From assembly GCF_014633365.1 (NCBI RefSeq), contig NC_068349.1:29898753-29962752 (forward strand): a DNA stretch of 64,000 bases, given 5' to 3'. This document shows, piece by piece, positions 45,287-57,098 of this stretch. Both the position numbers and the translations under genes were made by a program. Position 1 is the first letter of the stretch. Each line of letters begins with the position of its first letter. The notes under the pieces were generated by a model. It had not been told where the DNA came from. It searched no databases and worked only from the letters and a program-made list of their open reading frames with translations. This DNA is from Diospyros lotus (taxonomy: Eukaryota; Streptophyta; Magnoliopsida; Ericales; Ebenaceae).

Positions 45287-45658
45287 TGCAAACTGCAGTC
45301 CTAAAGCTCCATCATTAAGAATTAGCCCCAAACCTCAATATGAAACCTCAATCCAGCAAAAGCAAATTTATATTCCCACAAAATTTTCTAATTTACGTAA
45401 CATCCGAAACAATCCAAGAAAAGTAAAACAAATCAGGATTCCGAGACTGTTAATGAAAAAATTCTTCCCCGAATATATGCAAAGAAGCAGAACCTTGAAA
45501 CCAACATTCCATCAACAGTCCTCAGCATAAATTCCACCATCGAACCCACTTATTAATTCCGTGACACATGATAGAAGAACAACTTTAAACATGAGCAGAA
45601 GTCAATGGCATCAACATAACAAAAAAGAAACAAAAGATAAAGAAGGAAAGTAGCTTAC
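45287..45658 (-). other. Probable 5'-UTR intron of the bZIP gene
   Basis: On the minus strand TTGCTCAG|GTAAGC at 45659/45658 is a strong donor. Acceptors CTGCAG ending at 45293 or TTTGCAG ending at 45286 lie 30-40 bases before the start codon. The enclosed 365-372 bp are T-rich on the coding strand, as in plant introns. Based on motifs only. Confidence 0.5.
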
Positions 45659-46080
45659 CTGAGCAATTGAAGGAAATCCATAGAGAAAGAAATCCTCCGA
45701 TAGAACACAAAAGCAAGCATAAGGAAGATATTTGATTGGGGAAAATAGTCCAAGTGCTGAGGAGAATCGAAACACAAGTGGAGCAAGATGAGAAAAAATA
45801 AAAATATCAGTAGATGGATTTTATTCAATTGGAGAAGCTAAGCAGAAGATTCTTGAGGGCATTTCTACCATCTGATGGACTTTCTCTGTTCGTCTACCGT
45901 GCGTTTCTGGAGCATCTCTCAAGTTGTTTTCAAACTTTTCTTCTCTGCACGGACGCCAATGTCAACCTTGCTGACCATGTAGATTTACACAGCGCGTCAC
46001 TCTCTGGATTCTCTCTCTTGCCCCCCATCCAAACATTTCTCCAGCAGCTGCTCTTGTTCTATTTTTGATTATCTTTGTTT
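45659..46080 (-). promoter_or_regulatory. Likely first exon and promoter of the bZIP gene
   Basis: Upstream of the donor, a CT-rich leader (45660-45760 region, read on minus) and a weak TATA-like ATATTTTTAT near 45797-45808 are present. No RTGTCGACAY zinc-response element is visible within 500 bp. The 84-codon plus-strand frame at 45814 lies here and looks like chance. Confidence 0.3.
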
Positions 46081-46590
46081 TTCATGTAATTTCTTCTCAA
46101 AAAAGGTAGGTAAATCTGTTCCACTTTACAAAATTATATGGATAATTAATGTATTTTTAAAATAACATATATATTTATTGCCATTAATAGCTCAAACAAA
46201 AAGATTATTTTGTCGTTATAATTAAGGCATTTTATCCTAGTTTCTCTATTCTCCCTGCCTTCCATTTCCATCTTCATTATCCTTCACATTATTTACAGTA
46301 AGTAGCTTGTCGCAATGGATTCCTTTAGATGAGACACCCACTAATACAGGCAGTTCAATGATGGAGACATCATGACAAGCATGGTGTCAACAGTGTAAAT
46401 GGCAATAGAGACAGTGTTACGGTGATATGTTTCTCTTTTCACTTCAAACCACGTTTGCTTGGGTTTGGTTTCTTAGAACCCAATATCTGATTTTCGAGCT
46501 TAGATTGTTGAATTTGCTGGGTTCCAAGATCTTCGAGCCCAAATCTTTAATTATTTTTCTTTCTCTTTTATTTGAAGTTACCAAGGCAAG
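46081..46590. other. Spacer between the bZIP promoter and the copia element
   Basis: No element end or frame is supported. It ends at TGTTAGAAAC (46591), the start of the copia LTR. Confidence 0.5.
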
Positions 46591-46975
46591 TGTTAGAAAC
46601 AATGGAACAAATGGATCATTAAATTAAATTGAACTTACCTAATTGTACTACAGAAATATGATTAAACGGTTGAATTACTGGTATAAACAAAATCACAATA
46701 AATCTTATTTTTATCCACAGCCTAAGTGTCTTTCACTCATAAAGAGTTTTTTATTTTTTTCAGATTGCATTCATTTTTTTCTATCTGCTAACGTAAACAG
46801 ATACACTTACACCCCATCTATCCACTTCCTCCATGAATGAAGGATGTGAATTCAACAGTTGTTGGCAGTTTTCTTCGACAATCGCACACAACAATTGCAG
46901 ACCCGAATCTGGATCTGGCGCTAGATCCAAAATTCGTTATGGGCAGATCTACTTGGGTACATAATTTGAATTTAC
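46591..46975 (-). repeat. 3' LTR of the minus-strand copia element (conserved part)
   Basis: It matches 56702-57085 along its length: TGTTAGAAA, CGGTTGAATTACTG, CACCCCATCTATCCACTTCC, TTGTTGGCAGTTTTCTTCG, GATCTGGATCT, GGGTACA. The match ends at 'tttacctca', twelve bases short of the TGTTGG-type end seen in the other LTR. Confidence 0.88.
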
Positions 46976-48100
46976 CTCATCTCTCACTCGCACATAATGA
47001 GTTTGCATATCCATATACTCTCATTTCTCTATATGTTTCATTCAGACAAATAGGCCGTGCGACCAACATACTCTTTTTCGAGAGCTTGTTATTATACAAC
47101 TGTTAGGTATATATAACAGTTCTATAATTCAAGTAGAGTTTGTATGCTATACCCCAGAACGTCACATTTATTCATATTTATATCTCAATTTGATTTATCA
47201 CTTTTTAATAAAATCTGTATTCACAATTATAATTCAACGAATGATTATAATTAGTCAACCTGTGAATACATCCAAATGTGATACTCAAATAGATCTTTTC
47301 TTCTTCTTGTAATCCTTCCATCATAACTTAATCGCTTTTCTAGATATGCTCTGTCCAACTGAATTATACATGGTCTTTGGTAACATTTCAAGATAGCTTT
47401 CACCGAATCATAACTTTAAGAAAATAGTTAAAGATCAAAGGGTATTTTATGAGATCCTTGTGACCTTGAGGGTCTCACACAACTAAAAGAAGAGATCCAT
47501 ATCTTTTGTTACCCTGTTTTGGTTGAACTTTGCGTACATGGTATGAAACATGTGCTACGGTATTATTCTCTTTTCCCTATGGAGCATATGTCTCATTTTA
47601 TATAAATACCGTACATGTGATAGTTCAAATATATTCAGTATCTAACTTGAGTTCACAACTCTACTTTTCACATATCTATTAAGCAGGACTCCCACCTGGC
47701 ATTCTTAGACAAGTAAGGTGAGAAGTAAATCTTCACCTTTTGACTATCCTTTATAGTCTCATCTTGATAACACATTAAGGTGATTTTATTTTAAGCTTGA
47801 GCTCTCATTAGCTTGCCTTTGTGATATGCTTAAAATTTATCTTTCATCTATGCACCACTTAGTCATAGATGTGGTTGCTTGTGTGAGAAAGCCAACTATC
47901 TGTCCGACATACTTTTAATTATTATACTCAACAATATGCACAAAGCATTACACTTAGTATTATGTACAAAGCATTGTATATATGTGTAGGCATTATAAAT
48001 TTGTGTATTAAACACAATTGGCATTAATAAACATGAATCATTTATTGACATAAATTGGGAAGATATTATATATCAATGTTCACAAAAAAAAAAAAAACGT
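46976..48100 (-). other. Region between RNase H and the matched 3' LTR
   Basis: About 1.1 kb without a coding domain. On the minus strand CCAGGTGGGAGTCCTGC near 47680-47695 resembles a copia polypurine tract, so part of this (about 47100-47680) may belong to a longer LTR or to another inserted LTR: TGTTAGG occurs at 47101 and TATAAATA at about 47600. An A13 run is at 48085. Confidence 0.4.
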
Positions 48101-49037
48101 TTAACATCTATGCATTCCCAAGGATTTAACATAACTCTTAAATAAATATCTTGGAATGGGTTTTGTGAACAGATCTGCTATCATTTTGTCTGTAGAGATA
48201 TACTCCAAACGCACCTCATTCTGTGCAATAATATCTCTTACAAAATTATATCTTGCGTTAATATGTTTGGTCTTCGAATGATATTTGGGATCCCTAGTGA
48301 ATGCTATTGCAGCTTAACTATCACAATTCACAATAACAGAATTCGACAAATCATTCATAATTCCCAAGTGGTTTAGAAACCTCTTCAACTAAACAGTTTC
48401 TTGTACTGCAACTAATAATGCTACAAACTCAGCTTCCATGGTAGACAAAGCTATACAAGTTTGTTTCTTGCTACTCCAAGAGATAACTCCATTGCCAAAT
48501 ATAAAAACATATCCAGAGGTAGATTTCCTTTCATTTAAATCTCCTCCCTAGTCAACATCAGTATATCCCTCAAGGTGTAGATCTTTTCCTTAATAACAAT
48601 GGGAATAATCCATTGTACTACTCATGTACCTCATTATCCTTTTTATGACTTTCCATTGGGGTTGTCTTGTATTTGACTGATATCTACTCACCATGCCAAT
48701 TGCATAGCAAATATCTGGTTTTATGCACATCATAACATACATAAGACTACACATGGCATTAGAATAAGGAACTCTAGCCATCTGTTCCTTTTCTTGTGGA
48801 GTTTTAGGACACATCATTCTAGTTAAGTCTTCGCTTTTAGCAATTGGAGTATCTACAAGCGTGCAGTCTTGCATGTGAAATCGTTCAAGAATCTTTCAAA
48901 TATATGGCTTTTGAGAAAGAGCTAATAATTTCTTTGAACGATCTCTCTTGATCTTAACACCAAGAATATATGTTGCTTAGCTTAAGTCCTTCATCTCGAA
49001 ATTGGAGGACAACCACTCTTTGATACTCAAAGGATAC
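48101..49037 (-). pseudogene. copia RT C-terminus and RNase H
   Basis: On the minus strand, continuing from the solo LTR insertion: SIKEWLSSNFEMKDL, YILGVKI, then an open piece (48874-48590) with PYSNAMCSLMYVMMCIKPDI and YQSNTRQPQWKVIKRIMRY, then [28 protein letters not shown], and near the end KHINARYNFVRD and IADLFTKPI. These are the standard copia RT-tail and RNase H motifs; RNase H removes the RNA template during copying. In-frame stops near 48895, 48555 and 48318 break it. Confidence 0.88.
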
Positions 49038-51776
49038 TGTAACGCCCTGTTCCCATTTACGAATGTTACTCATGAATAATCAACTAATTATTCACTCGCT
49101 AAGGCCAAAAATGAAGAGACGGGCTATGTTTCAATGAGAAACAACCTAGGTGGGAACTAGGCTTCGCCCTCCCTTTTCTTCACTCAAGGCTCCAGGAAAA
49201 TATCGAAACAATCCCGCGAAAATAAAACCCGAAACCTCACAAAGTGTCACCCCTTCTCATGCTCTTAATGAAGAGCCAAGAATGACTTCCTAGGATTCGA
49301 CAAAATAAGAAAACCATATTCGCTTCATTTAACTATAGCATAAGACCTTAATTATAAGAAAATAATTTTTCTTTGCCCCAACTATTAACCTATTTTTCTC
49401 ACTTCCAAATCCCTTAGAAAATATTTGGGTTAATATCTCTTTGAAAAAATTTTAAATAAATCTTCCTTATCAAATCTCCATTGATTTTCCTTTTATTTAT
49501 TTCAAAAAATACCTCAAATTTCCAACCCTTAGGAAGTAAATTTTTGAAATTCAAATATCAAGCTTCCTCGACCATTTTTTTTCCAAATTCAAGGAAATTA
49601 CTCAATCATTTATTTTCTAAAATATAGAAATTTTTTCCACAATTGCCTCAAAATTTATATTAATTTAATAATTAATTTGGAGGCTCAAATCCTCATTTAT
49701 TTATTTATATATATATATGTTTAAACAATACTTTATTTCCAAATATTTGAAGTAACATAAATAAAATAATTAAACAATAAAAAAAATAAATAAACAATTT
49801 AAAACAACAGCAGGGGGCATGCGACAGCCCCCAGCTGCGCCCCTAGCGCATGGGCCGCGCGCACAGGCTGCCCGCATGCGCGCACCTTCTGGCCACCTTC
49901 CACGCGCGCGCTGCGCGCCAGCCGCGCCCCAGCCCAACATCCACCAAAAAAAAATTATTTTATTTATTTATTTATTTTTTCCTTTAAACCCAAAATTTCC
50001 AGAATACAACTATACCTCAAATACCTTCCAAAACATCAAAGTTTTCCTCAATCCATCCACACTAAGCATACATACATATTCCACTAAATAAATACATTAA
50101 TACACAATACAAAACATACACTATCACACACTTTTCTTGCTCCATCTCTTTCAACCTTCCCAAAACTTTCTTTCCTTTAGAAGATTTCCCACCTACAAAA
50201 AGGTCAAAGGACCTTATGAGCCATTGCTCAGTAAGGATGCTATGCATAAGTAAATGTAATATGAGAAAAACATGTAATGCAAATGCAATGCAATAAATGG
50301 GTAGTCTTTCATGCCCTCGTAACCTCCATAGGTTAAGGCACCAACTAACCCTTCCCACATCACTACTCCTCCATATGGCCTTAGGTACACTAGAATACAA
50401 ATCATGCAAATATGACCATTACATGCAACTCATACAAAATAATTATAAATGCAAGCAAACCCCACCACTTGCGGTCATCCCTTACCTCTTCTCCCTTGAG
50501 AGCTTTGACAAGATTTTTCTTTCCAAGACTTCTTTCGCTTTCAACCACCCTAAGAAAAGGATTCTTAGAGCATTAGATGATCTTGAAGACTAGAGGAATG
50601 AAAGGAGAAATGAAGACTTTCTTTCTTTATTCTAGAAAAGATTTAGATCAAAGCTTACCTTCCTTTCCTTTGGAAGCTCACAAGAGAACTCTCCCTTGTT
50701 CTCTAATTTATTCCACCAAGCAAAACTTTCACTTAGAGATTTTTCTTCTTTATATAAAATGTCTTGACATCTCACAAATTCAAGACTAATTTCTAGCCCT
50801 TGATCATTCTTTTGAAGAACAAATCCTAACCCTTGAAACTAACACAATCCTTGTGCTTTAAGAGGGTTTATTCTTAGCCATAGATCAAGATGAAATTAAA
50901 TCTCCACCCTTAAAGAAAAGCACAATCCTTGCCATCTAGCCTCTTTAAATCTCTACCCTTGATGATAAACTAGAGATTAAATCTCCATCATCCATTCTTT
51001 TTATTAGGCTCATTAGATATTTAGTTATTTGTAAATTTGGCAATCCATGCCACTTCCAAGAATCAATTGAAGCCATTAGATCTTGATCATCTCCAAGCTA
51101 AATCCTTAACCATTGGATCGAGGCTCCAATTCCCACAATTACCTAATTTTCAAAATTAAGAAATATTGACTAATTTCAAGATTGACTATTTTCCAACATT
51201 TTTCATTTAATTTAAATGCCCTAGATTTTCAAGCATTTAATGGAGACTAATATCTATTTCTTTTTTATTTAATTTAAATCACTCTTGAAAGACATAATCC
51301 TTTTTAATTTGCATTTACTTTAATCCACTACTTTCCCACATAAATGCATGGCTAATATCAATTTAATAAAGAATTTCTTTAATTCACACCATGATGACTC
51401 TCATTTAATGCTTGAGAGACCATTTTTCTTTTCTTTTTGAATTTCTTTTAATCTCCCTCTTGCTTCACAAGATCATGCCAAGTGTCACCAATCTACCCTA
51501 CTTGGCTTCCATTTTAATTCCTAATTATCCATGCATTTTTCCATTCATTTATACAAGAATTAAATTCTCCCAACAAATCCAATTCCCCAATTTATAAATA
51601 TTTTCTCCACAAAAATAATTTACCTTTATGGGACGGGACTCCAAATTACCGTTTTGCCCTTCTTAAGGCATGCTATATATGTGCCTTCTCTTTGATTCAA
51701 GGGCAATTATGAAAATTTTCATATACCATTATTCCCTTAATCGATAATTTTATCATGACTCATCAAGGGTATTACA
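49038..51776 (-). mobile_element. Solo LTR, Tekay-like, with perfect 5-bp target duplication
   Basis: The block reads TGTAACGCCC...GGTATTACA and is flanked by GATAC at 49033-49037 and 51777-51781. On the minus strand it reads TGTAATACCC...GGGCGTTACA, like the LTR of the first element. A TATA box (ATTTTATATAAAG on minus) lies at about 50748-50760, and a CpG-rich block at 49803-49940. It interrupts a copia RT that continues on both sides in the same frame order. No internal region is left, so it arose by LTR-LTR recombination. Short frames in it are not genes. Confidence 0.93.
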
Positions 51777-52440
51777 GATACTCCTTATCATTTCCAGCCA
51801 AAAGTAGGTCACCAACATAAAGAGATAAGATTACAAACTTATCATTAGATCTTTTGACATACACACAGTGGTCTTCATTAATCATTTGAAAATCACATGA
51901 GATAATTGATTAATGAAACCTTAAGTACTACTGTCTGAAAAATTGTTTCAATCCATAAATAGATCTCATGAGTCTGCATACTTTGTGCTCTTCACCCTCT
52001 TTTATGAAACCTTTGGGTTGTTTCATATAATTTTTCTCTTCCAGTTCGCCATTTAGAAATGTCATTTTTACATCCATTTGATGTAATTCCAAATCTAAAC
52101 TGGCCACTATTGTTAGGATAAGGCGTATAGAGGTAAATCTTACAACAGGAGAAAAAATTTTCTCATAGTCAATTCCTTCTTGTTGAGTATACCCCTTACC
52201 AGACGTGCCTTATATCTCTCAATGGATCCATCAGCTTTGCGCTTGATTTTCAAAACCCATTTATTTCCAATAGCTTTGTGATCTCTTGGAAGGTCAACCA
52301 ATGTCCAAACTTGGTTTGATTTCATTGAGTCAATTTCTTCTTCCATTGCCTTTTTCCATTTTTCTTTAGCAGGTCCAAAAAGAGCCACTTGGATAGTGTT
52401 AGGTTCTTCCTCATCTTGTGGGGCAATTAGAAAAGCTTCA
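51777..52440 (-). pseudogene. copia reverse transcriptase, N-terminal part
   Basis: From 52388: EKWKKAMEEEIDSMKSNQVW, then AIGNKWVLKIKRKADGSIER and YKARLV, a frameshift near 52195, then ELHQMDVKMTFLNGEL, MKQPKGF and SLYVGDLLLAG (about 51795-51825). The YVDD active site reads YVGD, so the first catalytic Asp is Gly. RT would copy the element RNA into DNA. It joins the 48101-49037 piece across the solo LTR. Confidence 0.9.
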
Positions 52441-53400
52441 CCCTCAACATCAAAATGATGCTAAGGTATGTGTCCTCGACTACTTTTTCTAATTTGAGGT
52501 TCACGTGAAACAGATTCAGGAACTCTCGTCTTGCTCCCACTTGGATCAGATTCCCTAGGTACATTTTCAGGTAAATGTACTAGATGTTTTGAACAATGGA
52601 ATCGTCCTGATCCTCAATTTCATAAAGAGACAAATTCTAATTTATCTCTCTCTTACTAGGAAACTCATTTTCTAAGAAAAAAATATCTCTAGATTCAAAC
52701 TCAATAACACTCATACTTGTCTGATCACCAATAAAAATATATCCTTTTGAGTGTACTGAGTATCTTATAAATATACTGTTTTTGCCTCTTGGACCCAACT
52801 TTCCATGTTTGTGAGAAGGATCATGAACATATGTAGCACATCTCCAGGGTCTCAAATGACTTAGATCAGGTTTCTTTCCAATCCATAACTTATATGGGGT
52901 AGAAGGTACATATTTGGAGGGTACTAAATTGAGTAGATAGGTAGCTATCAACAATGTATCACCCCAAAAGGTGATTGATAATTTTACCCCTACTATCATT
53001 GACTTAACCATTTCTAGAAGAGTTTTATTTCTTCTTTCCGCAACACCATTTTGTTGTGGAGTATATGAAATGGTCAATTGTCTCTCAATTCCCTTTTCAT
53101 CACTCAACAATTTAAATTGTTCAAATAAATACTCGTGACCTCTATTGGTTCTTAATGCTTTAATTTTTCTGTCTAATTGATTCTCAATTAAATTCAAATA
53201 TCTTTTGAAGCACTCTAAACCTTCTAACTTATGAGAAATCAATTAGATAAAGCCAAACGAGTATAGTCATCAATGAAAATAATGAAATAAATGCCTCCAT
53301 TCCTAGCCCTAACGTTCATTGGACCACATATGTTGGAGTGAATTAATTGCAATAGATTTTCAGCTCTAATCGTTTTGCCAAATGGTTTTCTTGCCTTTTT
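52441..53400 (-). pseudogene. copia integrase
   Basis: The best piece is 201 codons (53242-52637): YTPQQNGVAERRNKTLLEM, then TFWGDTLLIATYLLN, TPYKLWIGKKPDLSHLRPWR and VIEFESRDIFFLENEF. The catalytic Glu lies in VAERRN. The first catalytic Asp lies upstream in a degraded part (FIIFIDDYTR-like, near 53280). The zinc-binding region is further upstream (about 53400-53530). Confidence 0.9.
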
Positions 53401-54075
53401 TTTCTGCTAGACAACTTTCACAAGTTGGTAGATTCACTTTTGAAACTTAGCCCAATAAGCCTTCTTTTGCTAGTCTGTCCAATCTATGTTGTCCTATATG
53501 GCCTCATCTTACATGCCATATATTCTCTTCTTCATGTTAATTTCTAGAAGAAGTAATGAGGAAAAAACAAGTACTTTGTAATTTGCTACATGAAGCATAA
53601 TCTACATAAAGTACAATTAAACTATTTTGCAAATTACCACAATCATAATATATTGAATTTAAAAATAGTTCAACCATCGTGTCATGGAAATACATAGCAA
53701 AGCCATAACTAAGAAGAACAGGTATAGAAACAAGATTTCATCGAATTTCTGGAGCAAACAATACATCATAAAAATACAAGGTTTGACCACCATGCATACA
53801 CAACTTGCATGTGCCAATGCCTTTAACTTCAACTCTTGTATTATTTTCCACATAGATCCACTTAGTTCCACACGGTATTCGACGATATTCCACGAAAGAA
53901 CTTCTGTTTACATGGTTTGTGGCTCCTGAATCAACAGTCCACGAAGGATTAGATTCAGTTAAGAGTATAGAACTCAAAACATAAATAGCATTTGAATATG
54001 CATTTAAGACATATACCTTTCTTGGTTCAGTGCAGTCACATACAAAGTTCCCCTTATTGCGACAATTAAGCACTT
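53401..54075 (-). pseudogene. copia zinc knuckle, protease and pre-integrase region
   Basis: A 111-codon piece from 54073 begins MLNCRNKGNFVCDCTEPRKV (a CCHC knuckle with His replaced by Asn or Phe shifts), followed by NPSWTVDSGATNHV, the copia aspartic-protease active site with Asp intact, and VEVKGIGTCKLCMHGG..LYFYDVLFAP. The protease would cut the polyprotein. A shift follows near 53738, and the pre-integrase zinc motif beyond is broken. Confidence 0.88.
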
Positions 54076-54860
54076 CACATTCGTCATGTTCTTCTTTTTT
54101 GAGGGATTACAAGCTATTCCCTTACCCTTGTCATGGTGACTTTTAGATTTTTCAAAATGAGCACCTTTACTTTTCTTTGGGACATAATTCCCTTTCTTCC
54201 CTTTATAAGAAAATTTACACTTAAACTTAGGAGTGCATTTGGAGCTAGATGTCATCATATAGACATTAGTATTAGGTCTAGAGGCCTCAATATAGTCCTC
54301 CTCTAACTCCAAATGTCATGAAGCATCGACTATTATCTTTATATTCATGTTGTGGCTAAGATAAATCTTCATGTGCTCCAATTGTGACGTAAGGATATGA
54401 TAATAGCTTGCACTTGATGTTCGTCATTGACCATATTGGTCATCTCTCGGAGATGCGTCCTCATGTTGTGGTTTGGGCATTTTTTGTAGGTATCAAACTT
54501 GATAGTTAGTTGTCTTACCTTTGCAACTGAAGTTACCCCAAACTGCTTTTTAAGAGCATTCCACATTTCATGCGCTAGCTCATTCTTTTTGAATTCTCAC
54601 ATAATATCATTCTCCATACTACTAAGCAACGTAACACGAGCAGTGGAGTTCTTTTTCTTTTAGGTGTTGTAAGCCTCTCTATCCCTCTTATGTTATGCAA
54701 TGGTTCCTTCAGCAAGTTCCACCATTGCTTGATTTATAGCTTCTATTGACTCTTGTTCCTCAAGGACATACTGGATTTTCATACTCTAAATTTCATAATT
54801 ATCCCCATTCAATTTTTTGCCTTTTATCAAGTCAACAATTATGTTCTTTAAAGAAGCCAT
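53990..54860 (-). pseudogene. copia gag
   Basis: A start at 54860 gives MASLKNIIVDLIKGKKLNG, then AINQAMVEPAEGTIA and, from 54566, EMWNALKKQFGVTSVAKVRQ and YKKCPNHNMRTHLREMTNM, the copia gag (UBN2) pattern. A 102-codon Lys-rich piece (54312-54004) leads to the knuckle. Stops near 54690, 54660 and 54595 and a shift near 54370 break it. About ten residues usual after MTNM seem missing. Confidence 0.85.
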
Positions 54861-56688
54861 TCTCAAGGATAATCTACACAAGATTTATTTCATTTATGCC
54901 ATGCCTTACACATATTTACCAAATAAAATTAACAATAAATGTTCAACTAAATACAAGGTCGAAGGTTCACTATGTTCCCAATCATCGTCCATATTCCAAT
55001 TGTCCAACTATTGTAAATTTTATTTTTCTTTACCTCAAAAACAAATTTGGAGAACATAATTCCACTTAATAAGGAATTATTGAAACATATTTGATCACAT
55101 AGACTAAATAACTAATAATAGAGCATGCATATTTAATCACAAAGATTAAATAATTAATGATAATTCATTTCATAAAATAAAATAATAAACACACAGTTTA
55201 AAAATTTGCTACAAAAGCAAAAATAAGTAAGATACATGGATTGAACAACACATTACTTAATAATTCTAGTCATATGAGGAATTGCATGAATGACATTACG
55301 AAAAATGACTCGAGGAGTCCTTTGAGCAATATCGCTAACAATATCAATTGGTAAGCTACGTGGATATAAGGCCATTACAATTTCTCTTCTTCTGTATGCA
55401 TTTAAGAAGAAACACAATGTCCCACAAAAACTTAGATGACTAAATTCCCAAATACTAGTTATTAATTCCTTGTCATGTGGCAACAATGTGGTAAGCAAAA
55501 ATTAATATTGTGCTTCTTTAGTCCATAACCCCTTATAGCCGGCAAATATAAGTTGTTGCATCATATCACACACAACGATGATATGCTCATGTATATTTTG
55601 CCCTTCCATCATCCTATAATCATCTAGCTGCCTTTTCATTTCTATTACTTAGGCTCTTTGGGTAGTAGTTCGGATGATTCTTGGGATTCACATTCGTGTC
55701 ATTTTTCTAAAAAAAAATGAATTAAAGGAAAAATGACAAAGAATTTGACAAACAAATTCTTCAAACAATTTTGTATAAAACAAAATGTATGTTATAGACA
55801 CATCCACTTATGGTTAACTAACAACCTCAAAATATGCCACAATAAATATTTTTTCTTTTAATTTAAATTGAAAAACAACCAAACAAGGCCTTAAATCATA
55901 AAACTCACTTTTGAAAATTGTAAGGCGACCTATTTACTAGTTCAATTTTTTTAATTTTAATTCTAGTTTTAATTTACATTTCAATATTGATTTAAAACCT
56001 GCCAAACATGCCCTTAAATTGATTAGCAGAATCGAGAGAGCTTCTGCCACTAATCAATTTCAAATTGACTTCATACATGCATTTCAATTTTACTCACAAG
56101 AGGACAAAAGTGAATAGTAAATTAAGTACATGATCTTTAAATCAAGGCCATCTTTTTTAGACTATCAAGAAGGCTTTTTCTACACAGCTGTAAGAGTTTG
56201 ACAATTCAATTCAATCACTTGATTTTGCACAGAAGTCTCGTAGAAACCCATTTTCATTTCAATTTCTTTTACAGAAGCCACGCCCACCAGCGACGGACCA
56301 ACAACCACCAGCAATGTCTCTATTCTTCTCTATAAAAAATCTCTATTTGCAGCTACAAAGCTGGTTGGAGAAGATGAAGAGAAGCAAGTTGTTGGCGGTC
56401 GTTGCAGTCACTGGAGAAGAGGCAGACGCGGAGCAGAGGCAGTTATCCTCGTGAAAAAGATGACCAACGAACTTTCTTCGTCGAATCTCCGGTATTTCCC
56501 TTCTCTGGTTGTACTTAGACATACATACATAACAAGATCTTTGTATAAAAATATACATTTTGTGTATGCTAATGCATCCATTTAATGTGTTTACATAAAA
56601 ATAGTACTGTGCGTATGTGTATGTTATGTATATGTTGCATTCAACACAAAAAGGACACTAATATCTTAACCAGAAAGAAACCTTAGAT
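54861..56688 (-). other. Long leader of the minus-strand copia element
   Basis: 1.8 kb separates the primer-binding site from gag, far more than the few hundred bases usual in copia. It holds a second gag-like remnant (next entry) and AT-rich filler. The part 56290-56560 has plausible coding composition on the minus strand (a 71-codon frame with RREIPEIRRRKFVGHLF) but no recognisable domain. Confidence 0.45.
55253..55639 (-). pseudogene. Second gag-like remnant in the leader
   Basis: A start at 55639 reads MKRQLDDYRMMEGQNIHEHI, VVCDMMQQLIFAGYKGL, a stop, LLTTLLPHDKELITSIWEF, which fits the middle of a copia-type gag (helix, 'IHEHI', then L..LP.....). The last 50 codons (LNAYRRREIVMALYPRSLPI, DIVSDIAQRTP) do not fit gag and faintly resemble an F-box helix; I do not trust that. 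A different gag inside the leader suggests an older insertion or a recombinant element. Confidence 0.4.
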
Positions 56689-56700
56689 GCTCTGATACCA
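56689..56700 (-). promoter_or_regulatory. Primer-binding site of the minus-strand copia element
   Basis: On the minus strand TGGTATCAGAGC follows the LTR end (...TCTAACA) by one base. This is the exact Met-type sequence and shows that this end is the 5' end. Confidence 0.93.
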
Positions 56701-56701
56701 A

Positions 56702-57098
56702 TGTTAGAAATAATGAAACAATTGGATCATTAAATTAAACCGAACTTACCTGCTTGCACATCGTAGATATGATCAAACGGTTGAATTACTGATGTAAACA
56801 AAATCACAATGGATCTTGTTTGTATCCACAACCTAAGTGTCTTTCACTCACAAAGAGTTTTTTCAAAGATTGTATTCATTCTTTTCTGTCTACTAACGTA
56901 AATAGCTACACTCACACCCCATCTATCCACTTCCTCCGTGAATGAAGGAAGTGGGTTCAACTGTTGTTGGCAGTTTTCTTCGGCAACCACACACAGTGGT
57001 TGCAGACCTAGATCTGGATCTAGCGTTGGATCCAGAACCTTTTATGGGCGGATCTATATGGGTACACAACCTGGATTTACTTCAGTAAGAATCCAACA
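56702..57098 (-). repeat. 5' LTR of the minus-strand copia element
   Basis: In plus orientation it reads TGTTAGAAAT...ATCCAACA (397 bp); on its own strand it begins TGTTGGATTC. It is the partner of 46591-46975. Confidence 0.85.

Larger units (their letters stand above)
46591..57098 (-). mobile_element. Ty1/copia element on the minus strand, split by a solo LTR
   Basis: From right to left: 5' LTR 56702-57098, primer-binding site, leader, gag, protease, integrase, reverse transcriptase, RNase H, and a 3' LTR beginning at 46591. A 2739-bp solo LTR (49038-51776) splits the RT. All genes carry stops or shifts. The two LTRs share about 385 bp; the 3' LTR loses homology after 46975, so its outer end is rearranged. 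No target duplication can be found (GCAAG against ATGAT). Confidence 0.9.

Noticed and set aside
45814..46068. 84-codon plus-strand frame upstream of the bZIP gene
   Set aside because: It lies in the likely promoter of the bZIP gene on the opposite strand and ends in low-complexity Leu and Phe; no domain.
49819..50409. Frames of 90 and 115 codons on opposite strands
   Set aside because: They lie inside a solo LTR with defined ends and target duplication.
55253..55400. F-box-like text SLPIDIVSDIAQRTP
   Set aside because: Only about 15 residues resemble an F-box; the following residues do not fit and the frame is joined to gag-like sequence.
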